Source: Nostoc sp. UHCC 0870 | GTDB lineage: Bacteria; Cyanobacteriota; Cyanobacteriia; Cyanobacteriales; Nostocaceae | NCBI RefSeq assembly: GCF_022063185.1 | Contig: NZ_CP091917.1 | Location: 1 to 55,062, forward strand | Direction: 5' to 3' | DNA length: 55,062 bases | Shown here: positions 34,023 to 43,053 of the stretch, in pieces | Layout of the letters: each line of letters opens with the position of its first letter | How positions within the stretch are numbered: the stretch's first letter is position 1 | Notes under the pieces: model-generated | What the model was told of the DNA's origin: nothing | Database searches by the model: none | The model's input: the letters and a program-made list of their open reading frames with translations, nothing else | Made by a program: the position numbers and the translations under genes

Positions 34023-34363
34023 TACTCAAAAGGATTTATATCATAATCGAACTTGGCTTTACCACGAGTCGCGTAAACAGACTGAAGACACTCATCAAAG
34101 TCATCACCGGACCAAGTTCCTGCGTGTCTGAGAATAGAGCGACCGGAAGCCGGACGGTAGGGTAGCTGAGAACTGTCTATCGGGGTTTCTTCTGGTTGAG
34201 GTAGGGTATCGGAACTTCCTGTTTCTGGCTTAATATGCGGTGATTGAGTATCTTTTTTAACTGTTTGTTTGGTTTTCAAAAAACGGAGAAAATCAAGAGT
34301 TTCTTCTAGCAGTGACTCTGGAGAAGATTCAATTTCTTGGAGCAGGATTTCTTTGATAGTCAT
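34022..34363 (-). CDS. Antitoxin-like protein, orphaned
   Basis: This is 113 residues. The N-terminal segment MTIKEILLQEIESSPESLLE, then TLDFLRFLK, is typical of DUF2281/VapB-like antitoxins from cyanobacteria. A proline/serine-rich linker and a short C-terminal motif (HAGTWSGDDFDECL, typical of toxin-neutralising tails in this group) follow. Directly upstream is the second parB and directly downstream the truncated PIN toxin. It may now be a free antitoxin. Confidence 0.7.
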   Translation of the reverse strand: MTIKEILLQEIESSPESLLEETLDFLRFLKTKQTVKKDTQSPHIKPETGSSDTLPQPEETPIDSSQLPYRPASGRSILRHAGTWSGDDFDECLQSVYATRGKAKFDYDINPFE

Positions 34364-34367
34364 ATAA

Positions 34368-35264
34368 TTAATCCTCAGCTAGTATGGTTTCTATTTGTAT
34401 CAACAACTTTTCTAATTTTTTCTGTTTTTTCGGGTCATCCCAGGCTTTTGCTTTTTGAAAACGATGGGTAATATCTTGCATCTTCTGCTTTAGCGTTTGG
34501 GGTTCTTCCTTGGGAGGGCGGACAGCTTTAAGCCGCTCTCGAATTTGGGCAAGAGATAAGTTTTGAGTTATCGCTTCTTCCAATAACTCTTTTCTTGATG
34601 CCTCATCCTTTAAGCGAGCAATCGCTTGGGCTTTAGTATATGCGATTCTGCCAATTCGCAGGGCTTCAAGAATTTCACTTGGTAAATTCAGTAATGTTAG
34701 CCTAGTTGTAACGAAAGACTCCCATGCAATAAATGCTAGCTCATTAAAAATAGCTTGAATTCTCAGGGCTTCAGAACTAATCAAAACGTTTTGATTAGTA
34801 TTGCCAATCACTTCATTCCGCATCCGGTAAAGAAGAGAAGTAACCTCTGCAACATCAATTTTAAGTTTGAGACTTAATAGCTGAAGAATTCCTTCTGTTT
34901 CCTCTACAGGATTCAAATCTTCACGTTGTAGGTTCTCAACAAGTGCAAGTTGAACTGCTTCATCATCAGTTAGTTTTCTGACAGTTACAGGCACTAAAGC
35001 CAACCCAGCTTCTTTGGCAGCCCGATAACGTCGTTCTCCTGCTACTAATTCATACTGACCGATTTTTTCTACAGGACGAACTAATAACGGTTCTAAAATT
35101 CCATGTGTGGAAATTGACTCCTTTAATTGTTGAAGCTTTTGAGTGTCAAAATAGCGGCGAGGTTGGTTTGGTGGAAGAATGATTGAATCGATAGATATTT
35201 CACGAACATTAGACAAATCAGCATCAAATTTCCAATCATCTTTCAAGCTATTACGCCTTGCCAT
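34368..35264 (-). CDS. parB: ParB partition protein of plasmid B
   Basis: This is 298 residues. ParB N-terminal signatures are clear: LPPNQPRRYFDTQKLQQLKE, GILEPLLVRP, YELVAGERRYRAAK and LVENLQREDLNPVEETEGIL. It is a homologue of, but clearly distinct from, the plasmid A protein at 31485-32555: its linker is shorter and it carries one palindrome (34776-34799) instead of two. The ATG overlaps the parA gene by 14 bp. The antitoxin gene starts 4 bp after its stop, so they may share a transcript. Confidence 0.9.
   Translation of the reverse strand: MARRNSLKDDWKFDADLSNVREISIDSIILPPNQPRRYFDTQKLQQLKESISTHGILEPLLVRPVEKIGQYELVAGERRYRAAKEAGLALVPVTVRKLTDDEAVQLALVENLQREDLNPVEETEGILQLLSLKLKIDVAEVTSLLYRMRNEVIGNTNQNVLISSEALRIQAIFNELAFIAWESFVTTRLTLLNLPSEILEALRIGRIAYTKAQAIARLKDEASRKELLEEAITQNLSLAQIRERLKAVRPPKEEPQTLKQKMQDITHRFQKAKAWDDPKKQKKLEKLLIQIETILAED
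34776..34799. promoter_or_regulatory. 24-bp perfect palindrome inside the second parB, candidate parS
   Basis: ACTAATCAAAAC is followed by its exact complement GTTTTGATTAGT. The palindrome lies at residues about 155-162 of ParB, the same linker region as in the plasmid A gene, and has the same AAACGTTT centre with different arms. Different arms would give the two partition systems separate specificity. Confidence 0.55.
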
Positions 35265-35886
35265 AACTCAAAGCCTCCTCGAAAAGCTGCTCATATTCTC
35301 TTGCAGCTTGAAATGCAGCATCACCAGACATATTAAAAACGGTAGCAGATTGACCTGGTGCATCAGCAATAACCTGTCGCTGATAAATCACTTGCTTCAA
35401 CAAAGTTAGCCCTTGGGTTTGGGATAAAACTTCTTGAGCTTCTCTCAATAATACAGTTCCCTTTGCAGCCCGACTTAAAAACATCGCGGCTTTGGGAGTT
35501 CCTTTGCGGATTTTCTGAGCTTGGTTGACCAAACGGACAATATCTTTAGTTGCTAGTAAATCCAAATTTGATGGCTGCACAGGCACTAAGGCAAAATCAA
35601 CACTCAACAATACGGCTTTAGCTGTTTCACCAAGCACGGCTGGAGAATCTACTATAACTGATTCATACTCTCCTGAATACATTGCAATTTGGTCAAACAG
35701 ATCATCAGGATCATTTACAACTAAAGAAGGTAAGTTAAGTTTTGCTAGCCACTGACTGGAACTTGTTTGTCCATCCGAGTCAATAACTATCACACTCTGC
35801 TTTCTCTGCGCTAACCAGTGTGCAAGATGGACTGCTGTTGTCGATTTTCCACACCCACCCTTTCTGTTTAAAATACCAATCAACAT
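35251..35886 (-). CDS. parA: ParA partition ATPase of plasmid B
   Basis: This is 211 residues, the small ParA class (no N-terminal extension). It begins MLIGILNRKGGCGKSTTAVH, with the deviant Walker A KGGCGKST, then IVIDSDGQTSSSQWL, VIVDSPAVLG and VPVQPSNLDLLATKDIV. It is coupled to parB by overlap. The divergent spacer 35887-36061 contains inverted repeats (ATTCTG/CAGAAT at 35960-35976) that could be its operator. Confidence 0.9.
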   Translation of the reverse strand: MLIGILNRKGGCGKSTTAVHLAHWLAQRKQSVIVIDSDGQTSSSQWLAKLNLPSLVVNDPDDLFDQIAMYSGEYESVIVDSPAVLGETAKAVLLSVDFALVPVQPSNLDLLATKDIVRLVNQAQKIRKGTPKAAMFLSRAAKGTVLLREAQEVLSQTQGLTLLKQVIYQRQVIADAPGQSATVFNMSGDAAFQAAREYEQLFEEALSYGKA

Positions 35887-35959
35887 TAATTCTGCCTAAT
35901 ATTTTTCAGCTTAGATTTGGGCTTACTGCCATCAATTATGCTGCTTTTCTACATGGTAG

Positions 35960-35976
35960 ATTCTGGTCTACAGAAT
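35960..35976. promoter_or_regulatory. Inverted repeat ATTCTG-GTCTA-CAGAAT
   Basis: Six-base arms around a 5-bp spacer lie in the gap between divergent parA and the gene at 36062. The position suits an operator for either gene. Evidence is symmetry and place only. Confidence 0.35.
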
Positions 35977-36061
35977 GTCTATATTAATGTTTACAACTTT
36001 GCTCCCCACAGTGCATACCATTAAGATTGAATCAGACCGCGATTTTAAAAAAACAACAATT

Positions 36062-37063
36062 ATGGCATCTGCCGAGCCTACGCCCAATAAGCCTACTAAT
36101 ATTGAATTACAGTTTATCCAACCTCTTGCAGATCAAGATGAGGAAAAAACTCAAGAGTCTCTAGAGCTTTCTACAACGGAGCTAGAGGCAGATTCTCCAC
36201 TGTCAGCCCCAACTGATAATGAACAAGTCCATCTTGATACTGCTTCACAAATAGATTCTATTGAAGCTTCAGGCGCGATGTTTCAAGCTGTTGGCGTAAT
36301 TACAGGGGAGGTAAACCTAAATTCCGAAGGCAGCAGCACTGTTACTATTGGTCGAAATCAATACCCACTTTTCTACATTGGGCGAAAACTGAAAGTATTT
36401 GAAGCTCTCAAAAAAGAAATAGAAACTACTGGCAACCATACTCAACGTTTAGTAGTTTATCCAAAGGCAATTCATTTTCCACGCAGAGAACAACCCCATC
36501 AAATCGCTTTTCAGCTAGTAGGTTTTGACAGAGGGCGATTCCAAGAGACAATCTCAGGAGAGTTAGAAGACCTGGAGTTTAAATTATCAGGACTGTGGCA
36601 GTTTATTCCTGTCTGTCAAACTCCCTGCATCTCTGTGTTCCGCAACTTTACCCGTGAAAGACTCGAATATATTAAGCAAGCCGAACCAGCCCGAAAGGTA
36701 AAATTCATGAAGGCTAGCCATGTGCCAATGCTTTGGAAGGATGCGCCGGTTAGACCCTTCCGATTTAATCCCAAAATTCCAAAACTTGAGCAAGGACACG
36801 CACTGTTTGTCACCCTCAAAGCAAAATTTCTACCAGGGCGTGATGTATTTGGTTTTGTGGCACTCACCGCACCACCCCAAGACACTGCACCCAGATTTCT
36901 CAAAGCCTCCAAACAAGATAAAGCCACAGTCCAGCAATCTGCCAAAAAGACTCAGCCCAAAGGGCATCGGCCATATAAAAAGGAACAATTAAGCAGCAAT
37001 CCTCTACCTAAACCAATTCCGAAAAAAAAGCCCCAAGTGATTGAGGGTGAAACAGACAAATAG
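36062..37063 (+). CDS. Unknown plasmid protein with basic tail
   Basis: This is 333 residues from ATG 36062; an upstream ATG at 35975 would add a run that overlaps the operator-like repeats. Residues 1-70 are acidic and disordered. Residues about 75-265 look beta-rich (AVGVITGEVNLNSEG, YPLFYIGRKLKVFEAL), as in an OB-like fold. The C-terminus is lysine/proline-rich and probably nucleic-acid-binding. It is not in a family I know. It is divergent from parA/parB of plasmid B and could be a single-strand DNA-binding accessory. That role is a guess. Confidence 0.55.
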   Translation: MASAEPTPNKPTNIELQFIQPLADQDEEKTQESLELSTTELEADSPLSAPTDNEQVHLDTASQIDSIEASGAMFQAVGVITGEVNLNSEGSSTVTIGRNQYPLFYIGRKLKVFEALKKEIETTGNHTQRLVVYPKAIHFPRREQPHQIAFQLVGFDRGRFQETISGELEDLEFKLSGLWQFIPVCQTPCISVFRNFTRERLEYIKQAEPARKVKFMKASHVPMLWKDAPVRPFRFNPKIPKLEQGHALFVTLKAKFLPGRDVFGFVALTAPPQDTAPRFLKASKQDKATVQQSAKKTQPKGHRPYKKEQLSSNPLPKPIPKKKPQVIEGETDK

Positions 37064-37305
37064 CGATCGCATCCAAGTGTAAGCCATACCTACAATCACT
37101 CAACGTGCTACAAGTGTTGACGACTGCACCCACATCATCACATCACTGGTTAACCATCTATTAACCATTTACTGGATGCGTAGATTTATCTTCTATGCCA
37201 TTCTAGAAAACGAGAGTTAATTCGGTGGCAGTGTTGGTTTTTAGTATTCACAGGCTTCTCTCCGAAATTTAAATCTCTACAAATTTATGATTTTGGAGAA
37301 AATCG

Positions 37306-37614
37306 ATGTCAATTTATGTAGGTAACCTCTCTTATGAAGTTACAGAAGATGATCTTAAGGGTGTTTTTGCTGAATATGGTACTGTAAAGCGGGTTCAAGT
37401 ACCACAAGACCGCGAAACAGGCCGTCCGAGAGGCTTCGCTTTCGTGGAAATGGGAACAGATGCTGAAGAAACTGCTGCCATTGAAGCTCTTGATGGTGCT
37501 GAATGGATGGGTCGTGGACTCAAAGTTAACAAAGCCAAGCCCAAAGAAGATAGAGGTTCATCTGGTGGCGGACGGGGGGGATATAGTGGCGGCGGTGGAC
37601 GCGGACGCTACTAA
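37306..37614 (+). CDS. RRM RNA-binding protein with glycine-rich tail
   Basis: This is 102 residues. A complete RNA-recognition motif has RNP2 IYVGNL (residues 3-8) and RNP1 RGFAFVEM (about 43-50). The tail is a short GGGRGGYSGGGGRGRY. This is the cyanobacterial Rbp type, cold-inducible in known relatives. A 240-bp untranslated-looking leader precedes it, and a long hairpin follows at 37752. A copy on a plasmid rather than the chromosome is a little unusual. Confidence 0.92.
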   Translation: MSIYVGNLSYEVTEDDLKGVFAEYGTVKRVQVPQDRETGRPRGFAFVEMGTDAEETAAIEALDGAEWMGRGLKVNKAKPKEDRGSSGGGRGGYSGGGGRGRY

Positions 37615-37751
37615 GCTTTGAAACCTGAAATTTGAGAGAGCGAATTTTTAGGTCGGACAAGAAGTTTATCTTTTTTTGCACTTTTAGCCCCTGATTAGGC
37701 CTACAAAAGCAGGATAAAAGACGTTTCCGCACTTGAGAACTGACATAGATA

Positions 37752-37792
37752 ATAATCAATGCCCTCATAAACACTATGAGGGCATTGATTAT
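37752..37792 (+). terminator. Long hairpin after the RRM gene
   Basis: An 18-bp perfect stem (ATAATCAATGCCCTCATA paired with its complement) around five bases (AACAC). It lies 138 bp after the stop codon. Few T residues follow, so it may be a transcript-stabilising end or a terminator for both directions. Confidence 0.6.
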
Positions 37793-37956
37793 GGAATTCA
37801 GCAGCAGTAAGAAAAAACTAAGCAATGGTAGTTCTTACTGACTTCAAAGCTATATCTATAAAGGATTACAGAAGCCAATGGTGGATACCTTTGTTGCTCG
37901 GTGGGGGTTTGAAAATTTTTTAGCTTACAATTTTCTCGTTTGGCACAGTGACTCCG

Positions 37957-38937
37957 TTAATCGGCAGACGATGCACAACGTTTTGCTATCTCTTGAACTA
38001 CTATGAGGAATTGGCGCAGCAAGATCGAATCGGTTGGTGCTGGCTGTAACAAATCCTTGAGATCCGCCCGTCGCCACACCACTGCAATTTGTCGAGCAAA
38101 GGAAATATCTTGAAGCTCTCGGTACACCACTCCTTGACGTTGAAGCGTTTGTACGTTATCCGGTAGAATTGACACACCTGCGCCTGCTGCTACTAAGCTG
38201 AGGTTAATTACCATCCAAGTTGCTTTGACCGTTTCCAGCAATGTTGCCTTGAATCCCCGAAGCTCGAATTGTGATAAGAGTACTTTGTAGGAAGGTACAG
38301 CATCAAGCGGTGGCAAAATGAGATGTTCGTACTTGAGTGCTTCAAGTGGAATGTACTCAAGTGCCGCCAGGGGATGAGATTCTGGTAATGCCACCACAAA
38401 AGACTCTTGCACAATCGGGAGAAAGTTCAAAGTTGAATCATCTGAATAAGGATTAGGCAGATGTTCAAATCCAACATTGATCGAGGTATCTCGTAGTCCT
38501 TGCATCATTTCCTCATTCGTCATTGCTCGCAGTTCCAATTCCACTTTCGGATAACGATTGCGAAAGGTTTTGAGAATGTCGGGAAGTAAACTATTGGCGA
38601 TCGCAGTGTTGACCACCACCACCAGTTTGCCAATTTCGCCACGGCTAGCTTCCTGTGAGTGTTTCACCGCCTGTTCGAGCGCAGTAATGGCAATTCTTAG
38701 CTCTGTAAAAAAAACCTTTCCTGCCACCGTTAGCACCGGAGGGCGACGAGAGCGATCAAACAATTCCACGCTCAACGCCGCTTCCAAAGCAGCGATTGTT
38801 TTGCTGAGGTATGATTGCTCCACATCTAAACGAACAGCCGCTTTACTAAAGCTTTTTTGCTCGCCCGTTTCTGCAACAAGCTCCATAAAATACTGTAGCT
38901 GGCGCATTTCCAGTTGATTCCAGATTTTAAGGGTCAT
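37957..38937 (-). CDS. LysR-type transcription regulator
   Basis: This is 326 residues. The N-terminal winged helix-turn-helix is typical (MRQLQYFMELVAETGEQKSF, SKAAVRLDVEQSYLSKTIAALE, LFDRSRRPPVLTVAG); the rest is the substrate-binding domain with the usual LVV.....A..LLP.....FR..YP.VEL pattern. An internal ATG (MRQLQ, 38907) may be the true start. It is divergent from the diiron oxygenase-like gene at 39058 with 120 bp between, the standard LysR layout, so it probably controls that gene in response to a small molecule. Confidence 0.9.
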   Translation of the reverse strand: MTLKIWNQLEMRQLQYFMELVAETGEQKSFSKAAVRLDVEQSYLSKTIAALEAALSVELFDRSRRPPVLTVAGKVFFTELRIAITALEQAVKHSQEASRGEIGKLVVVVNTAIANSLLPDILKTFRNRYPKVELELRAMTNEEMMQGLRDTSINVGFEHLPNPYSDDSTLNFLPIVQESFVVALPESHPLAALEYIPLEALKYEHLILPPLDAVPSYKVLLSQFELRGFKATLLETVKATWMVINLSLVAAGAGVSILPDNVQTLQRQGVVYRELQDISFARQIAVVWRRADLKDLLQPAPTDSILLRQFLIVVQEIAKRCASSAD

Positions 38938-39057
38938 TTTCCCGCAATAATATAATTAAAACGTCATATTAATATGATTAAAATTACCTTACTAACATAT
39001 TCATAATTTCCTAAGCTTGCTTTCATGAATTCATAACCCGCAACTAGAAAATTGTTT

Positions 39058-39837
39058 ATGAAAGAGCAGCCTGCTATCACTGACACCTCTAGCCGCTTAA
39101 ATCGAGACATAGAACTGGCTCCTGCGGTGAAAGCGCAAGAATCAGCAATTTGTTCTCAAGTAATCGCTTATTGTAACGAAGTCCTTGATCGCAGTCGCTT
39201 TTTTTGCCTGCTCAAAGCAGGAGCGATCACTCCACCAATGATGCAATATACTTTTCTCCAATACCATCATTGGCGGGATCGGCTGCATAGATGGTTCGGC
39301 TTGTGCATCGTCAAAGCTGACAGTTGCATTGACCCAGACCAAAAATCCGCGATTATGTCTTTGGCAGATCACACCTTTACCGACTTGCAAGATGGACATA
39401 ATGAGATGTACGCAGAATTTCTTTACGATTTGGGATTGAGTGATGCGGAAATTATGGCAAGTCAACCAAGTGCCGCAACTGCATCCTATGAACGTTCGTT
39501 TTTCGATGAATTCGGCTACGAGAGCGACAATTTTTACGAAGCCCTGGCTGCGTTGAGTGGTCGGGAATTGTGCGTGTCAATCCGAAATGCCAGAATTATG
39601 CAATCTTACTTTGATGCTCATGGTATGAAGCATCCGATTTGGTTGAGCTTGCACGCAAAATTAGAGGTGAATCATTTCCAAGATTCTATTCGTCCGGTAC
39701 TGACTCACTACGATGGAGATTCAACCAAACTAAAGAATGTAATCAAAGCCGTCGAGGGTGGGATCAAACGACACATACAATATTTCGACGATCTGCTGCA
39801 TGAGTACGAATTTAAAGCCGACATTAAGCAGAAATAG
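39058..39837 (+). CDS. Heme-oxygenase-like diiron protein (TENA/CADD-like)
   Basis: This is 259 residues from ATG 39058. All-helical, with metal-binding residues of the heme-oxygenase-like diiron group visible: HHWRDRLHRW near 75, DHTFTDLQDGHNEMY near 105-120 (H, E), and HPIWLSLHAKLEVNHFQD near 200-217 (H, E, H). Relatives either degrade thiamine, make aminobenzoate in chlamydiae (CADD) or act as iron-containing oxidases. The substrate cannot be told from sequence. It is divergent from a LysR regulator, which suggests an inducible metabolic function. Confidence 0.65.
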   Translation: MKEQPAITDTSSRLNRDIELAPAVKAQESAICSQVIAYCNEVLDRSRFFCLLKAGAITPPMMQYTFLQYHHWRDRLHRWFGLCIVKADSCIDPDQKSAIMSLADHTFTDLQDGHNEMYAEFLYDLGLSDAEIMASQPSAATASYERSFFDEFGYESDNFYEALAALSGRELCVSIRNARIMQSYFDAHGMKHPIWLSLHAKLEVNHFQDSIRPVLTHYDGDSTKLKNVIKAVEGGIKRHIQYFDDLLHEYEFKADIKQK

Positions 39838-39913
39838 CTGCGTATTCGGAAATTAAGCTTGAAAACCATTGTTGTATTTAAGGTGGCAGTTAGGTTAAGG
39901 GGAAGTTCTAAGT

Positions 39914-41293
39914 ATGGTTGGAAAGAGTCGTTATCAAGCTTGGCAGTGCGTGCAAGTTATTGCAGATTATGTTGATTCTTCTGAATACTTTTTACAATAT
40001 GCAGAAGATAATTCGCGCTTTAATACGTACCTATTTATACTAGGGAATTTTGGTAGTGGTGTAATTCCTCAAAAGTCTGAGGACTCTTCTAACTTTTTCA
40101 GGACTCTCAACCGTGATTTACTTGGAGCAATGCTTGATGCTGGTACGGGTACTGCACGAGCTTATCAAGTTGGATATCCCTCTACCCCTTTCGTCAATTG
40201 TGTTGAAAAAGTTGCTTTTAGCCCTAATGGGGAATTACTAGCTAGTACTTTATCTATTTTTAGAGATAATGGCTCCATCGAAAAATGGGTCAAATTGTGG
40301 AACATTGCCACAGGGGAAGAACTACATACCTTTAATGATGATTTTTTTTTCGGTTTCAGTGAAGATGGAAAAACATTAGCAGGAAGAGACTGGCTCTGGG
40401 ATATAGAAACAAAGCAAAGAACACAAAAGATTGCTGAAAATGTGGATGCTCACTGGAGTATTGCTCTTAGTCCTGATTTTCAGACACTCGTTAGTTTTCA
40501 GCGAAGAGAAACTAATTTTCCTACAAGAATATGGAATAAAAAAAACTACATTCAAGTTGATATTCCGTCCTTGTCAGCTCCGTTTGAGCCAATACATGAT
40601 TATCGCCTTACTCAATTTAGCCCAGATGGACGAATCCTCGCTAAAGTAATTGGTGACTATGACAGACTTTTATTATGTGACGTTGCTGCAAACCAGCAAA
40701 TCTCTCTAGATTTCCGAAGAACAGGAGGTTGTATTGGTAATCTTGCATTTAGTCCTGATGGTCAAATGGTTGCTGTTGCATTAGAACAAGTTGAAGGATT
40801 TGGGTCTGTATATAAAACATCCTGGGTTGACGTTCTATCCATCCCAAAGATTTCGGGGATTAAAGTTCTGGATGCATTTTCGGCATTTTTTGGAGCTAAA
40901 TTTATCGACCCAAATGCGTCATATGATAGGCGACAATTGTTAGCCTCCACAAAATATTCTCTCGGTAAGAGGTGGATCATCTGCTTAGTAGATGTAGCTA
41001 CAGGAAGAGAACTTTCTCGCATCAGAGTTGGTAGCAAGTTTTATGGTTCGTTTATTCACTCTCTTGCCTTTAGCCCGGATAGTCAAACTCTAGCTTGTGG
41101 TCATGGAATAGGATATATCACGCTTTGGCAACTAAGTAATAGCTCATCTTCTCTTGCAGCTAAAAAAGTTTGTTCTTTTGCGAGTGATTTCCGTGCAGAA
41201 GTTAAATCATTAGCATTTCATCCTAGCCATAATCAACAAATTTTAGTTAGTGGTCATGCAGATGGGGCAATTAGAATGTGGCGGCTAAGATAA
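39914..41293 (+). CDS. WD40-repeat protein
   Basis: This is 459 residues. Repeats of the WD type are visible: FSPNGELLAST...VKLWNIATGEEL (about residue 98), LSPDFQTLVSF...RIWNKK (190), FSPDGRILAKV...LLLCDVA (240), FSPDGQMVAVA (277), FSPDSQTLACGHGIGYITLWQL (390) and FHPSHNQQILVSGHADGAIRMWRL at the end. This is enough for one beta-propeller. The first 90 residues are unrelated. Such proteins scaffold complexes. No partner domain is attached, unlike many cyanobacterial WD40 proteins. Confidence 0.85.
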   Translation: MVGKSRYQAWQCVQVIADYVDSSEYFLQYAEDNSRFNTYLFILGNFGSGVIPQKSEDSSNFFRTLNRDLLGAMLDAGTGTARAYQVGYPSTPFVNCVEKVAFSPNGELLASTLSIFRDNGSIEKWVKLWNIATGEELHTFNDDFFFGFSEDGKTLAGRDWLWDIETKQRTQKIAENVDAHWSIALSPDFQTLVSFQRRETNFPTRIWNKKNYIQVDIPSLSAPFEPIHDYRLTQFSPDGRILAKVIGDYDRLLLCDVAANQQISLDFRRTGGCIGNLAFSPDGQMVAVALEQVEGFGSVYKTSWVDVLSIPKISGIKVLDAFSAFFGAKFIDPNASYDRRQLLASTKYSLGKRWIICLVDVATGRELSRIRVGSKFYGSFIHSLAFSPDSQTLACGHGIGYITLWQLSNSSSSLAAKKVCSFASDFRAEVKSLAFHPSHNQQILVSGHADGAIRMWRLR

Positions 41294-41766
41294 ATTGTCA
41301 ATTATAATCCTGAAAAAGCTTAATTTTATTGCCACTTAAAGGAAAAGATGGCCGGAATTAAAGGATAAAGTAGCTGCCCTAAAAACTTGCAATGCTTATT
41401 TTTGCCTCGCCCTACTTTCGCCATATTTTACAAGCGATAACTTCGTTAAGCTGAGTCGCAAAGCGACACGCTGCGCGAACGCTAACACATTCAATCTTTT
41501 CAACTACGCTTCTGCCATAGGTTCTGTTCTGCGGCCATTTTATCCTTTAAAAACGGTCACTTTATCCTTTAAGTGACCGTTAGCTTATTGTTAAGGTTCA
41601 TAATTCATGCACCATTCCACCTTTGGGCTATTTCGTGGAATCTAGGACGAAAATTATTGCTTCTACGTTGTTAGAAAAAAGTGGAATTGGCAATTAAAAG
41701 TGCTTCTACCTCTACACACATTTCATTGCAGAGGTAGAAATTTGTTGTTAAATGCTGTCTACAAAT
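41294..41766. other. Gene-free stretch with repeated AAAGGATAAA motif
   Basis: There is no gene. The word TTAAAGGATAAAGT occurs at 41358, and its complement occurs twice more at about 41538-41572 (ATCCTTTAA) together with the hairpin at 41552-41581. The words GGCCGGAATT (41350) and GCGGCCATTTTATCC (41531) face each other. This could be the decayed pair of ends of a mobile element of about 200 bp. Also seen is GACACGCTGCGCGAACGCT (41466-41484), a short interspersed word common in cyanobacteria. Confidence 0.4.
41552..41581 (+). terminator. AACGGTCACTT hairpin
   Basis: AACGGTCACTT pairs perfectly with AAGTGACCGTT around TATCCTTT. It lies 258 bp after the WD40 gene and may terminate transcription or be part of the repeat element described for this stretch. 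Confidence 0.5.
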
Positions 41767-42093
41767 CTACGAAGCTGCGGCAGCTTCAGCTACGGCCACC
41801 TCTGCATCTGGTTTAGGCTCTTTCACCTTTTTTTCAAAGATTTGAAGCCCAGCATCAACTACCTCAAACCCATTTTCTGTTCGTTGACCAAGCTTACCAG
41901 ATATAGCACCCGCCCAGTCAGCAAATTCAGACGTGTTAGTTTCTGCCTTGCGCCAACTTTTCGCGTTGATCAGAGCAGTAAATACTACACCGTTCTGGTC
42001 AGTCAGCGAGACTTCAACTTTTTTGTTCTCTGCTGGTTTAGCTTCAGGCAGTGAGCCACTAAATTTAATTGTAACTTCGCTCTTTACTTGCAT
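41767..42093 (-). CDS. Unknown 108-residue protein
   Basis: An apparently intact small protein with a beta-rich start (VKSEVTIKFSGSLPEAKP, KKVEVSLTDQNGVVFTALIN) and a charged, alanine-rich C-terminal tail (EPKPDAEVAVAEAAAAS). It has a regular codon pattern and lies close to the HU-like gene (109 bp apart, same strand). No family is known to me. A small plasmid DNA-binding or structural role is possible. Confidence 0.55.
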   Translation of the reverse strand: MQVKSEVTIKFSGSLPEAKPAENKKVEVSLTDQNGVVFTALINAKSWRKAETNTSEFADWAGAISGKLGQRTENGFEVVDAGLQIFEKKVKEPKPDAEVAVAEAAAAS

Positions 42094-42202
42094 AGCTTGC
42101 CCCCTGGCTGATCAAAGACTCAAATTTTTCGCTCTTGATTTTATCAGGCTTGAAGTTGACCACAACTTGACTGCACGGCAGAAATATCATCTTCAAATCA
42201 TG

Positions 42203-42460
42203 TTAGGACTTGGATTTATGAGTTGACGACCAACCAAACGCTTGACGTAACCGTTGTGAGGGATTGAACTTAAACACCCAACATTCTCGCCCTGTTCTGA
42301 CATAAAAAGTACCAAAGTTTCGTAGAGAAACACTGTCCCCCTGCTTGAGTGATTCATATATTTCTTCTATAGTGGCATCAAGAATTTCTTCAACTGTGCC
42401 ACTACCTTTGGTTAAGCGTTTAGAAACGCGTCGTACCAGTTCCTTTTTATCGATAGACAT
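42203..42460 (-). CDS. HU-family DNA-binding protein
   Basis: This is 85 residues. The HU/IHF fold is recognisable: KKELVRRVSKRLTKGSGTVE, then SLKQGDSVSLRNFGTFYVRT with the conserved G-x-V-x-L-x-x-F-G-x-F core. The beta-arm is short and ends in CWVFKFNPSQRL where HU has R-x-x-x-N-P-x-T. It would bend DNA; beside the iteron-like region 43054-43200 it may serve replication. The short arm and the absence of the full RNP motif are deviations. Confidence 0.8.
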   Translation of the reverse strand: MSIDKKELVRRVSKRLTKGSGTVEEILDATIEEIYESLKQGDSVSLRNFGTFYVRTGRECWVFKFNPSQRLRQAFGWSSTHKSKS

Positions 42461-43053
42461 CTTGAAGAGTTACCTAAAAATTTTAGATATGTTTATTGCG
42501 AAATCATCCCAATAGAAACTGAGCAACGAGTTTTCAAGACTTTTAGCACAGACATCATCATAAAAATGGCTAATCCCTTGCAGAAAAAGCGTTACTCACC
42601 CGACTCATCCCAATGCTTACCAATCTCTCCCAACTCATCCCAAATATTCCTCATCAAATTTCAATAGTCCCCACTATTTCCCCCAATTTGAAATTTTCAG
42701 CAGTTTCTATTGACTATATTCTCATTAACTCAATTTAACCCAATCTAACCCAATTAATCCCAGTAATTCCCCACTGCACCCCAACATTCCCCATTTTCAC
42801 CAATTTCTCGACTCATAGAAAACGGCTGAAATCCACAAAAAATTGACGCACAATACGCCATCTTTGGCGGAAAGTTTTTTTCAATTCGGCAGCCAAATCA
42901 CCAAAAAATCGCGTTCACAGCACCTTTGTTTACTACCACTACACTACATAAGCACTACAAAAACCACTAACTGTTGACTGTTCACTGATTTAAATGTTGT
43001 TCCTCAGTAATATAAAGTGTTTGAATTAACTATTGAACCACTGAAATAAGATT

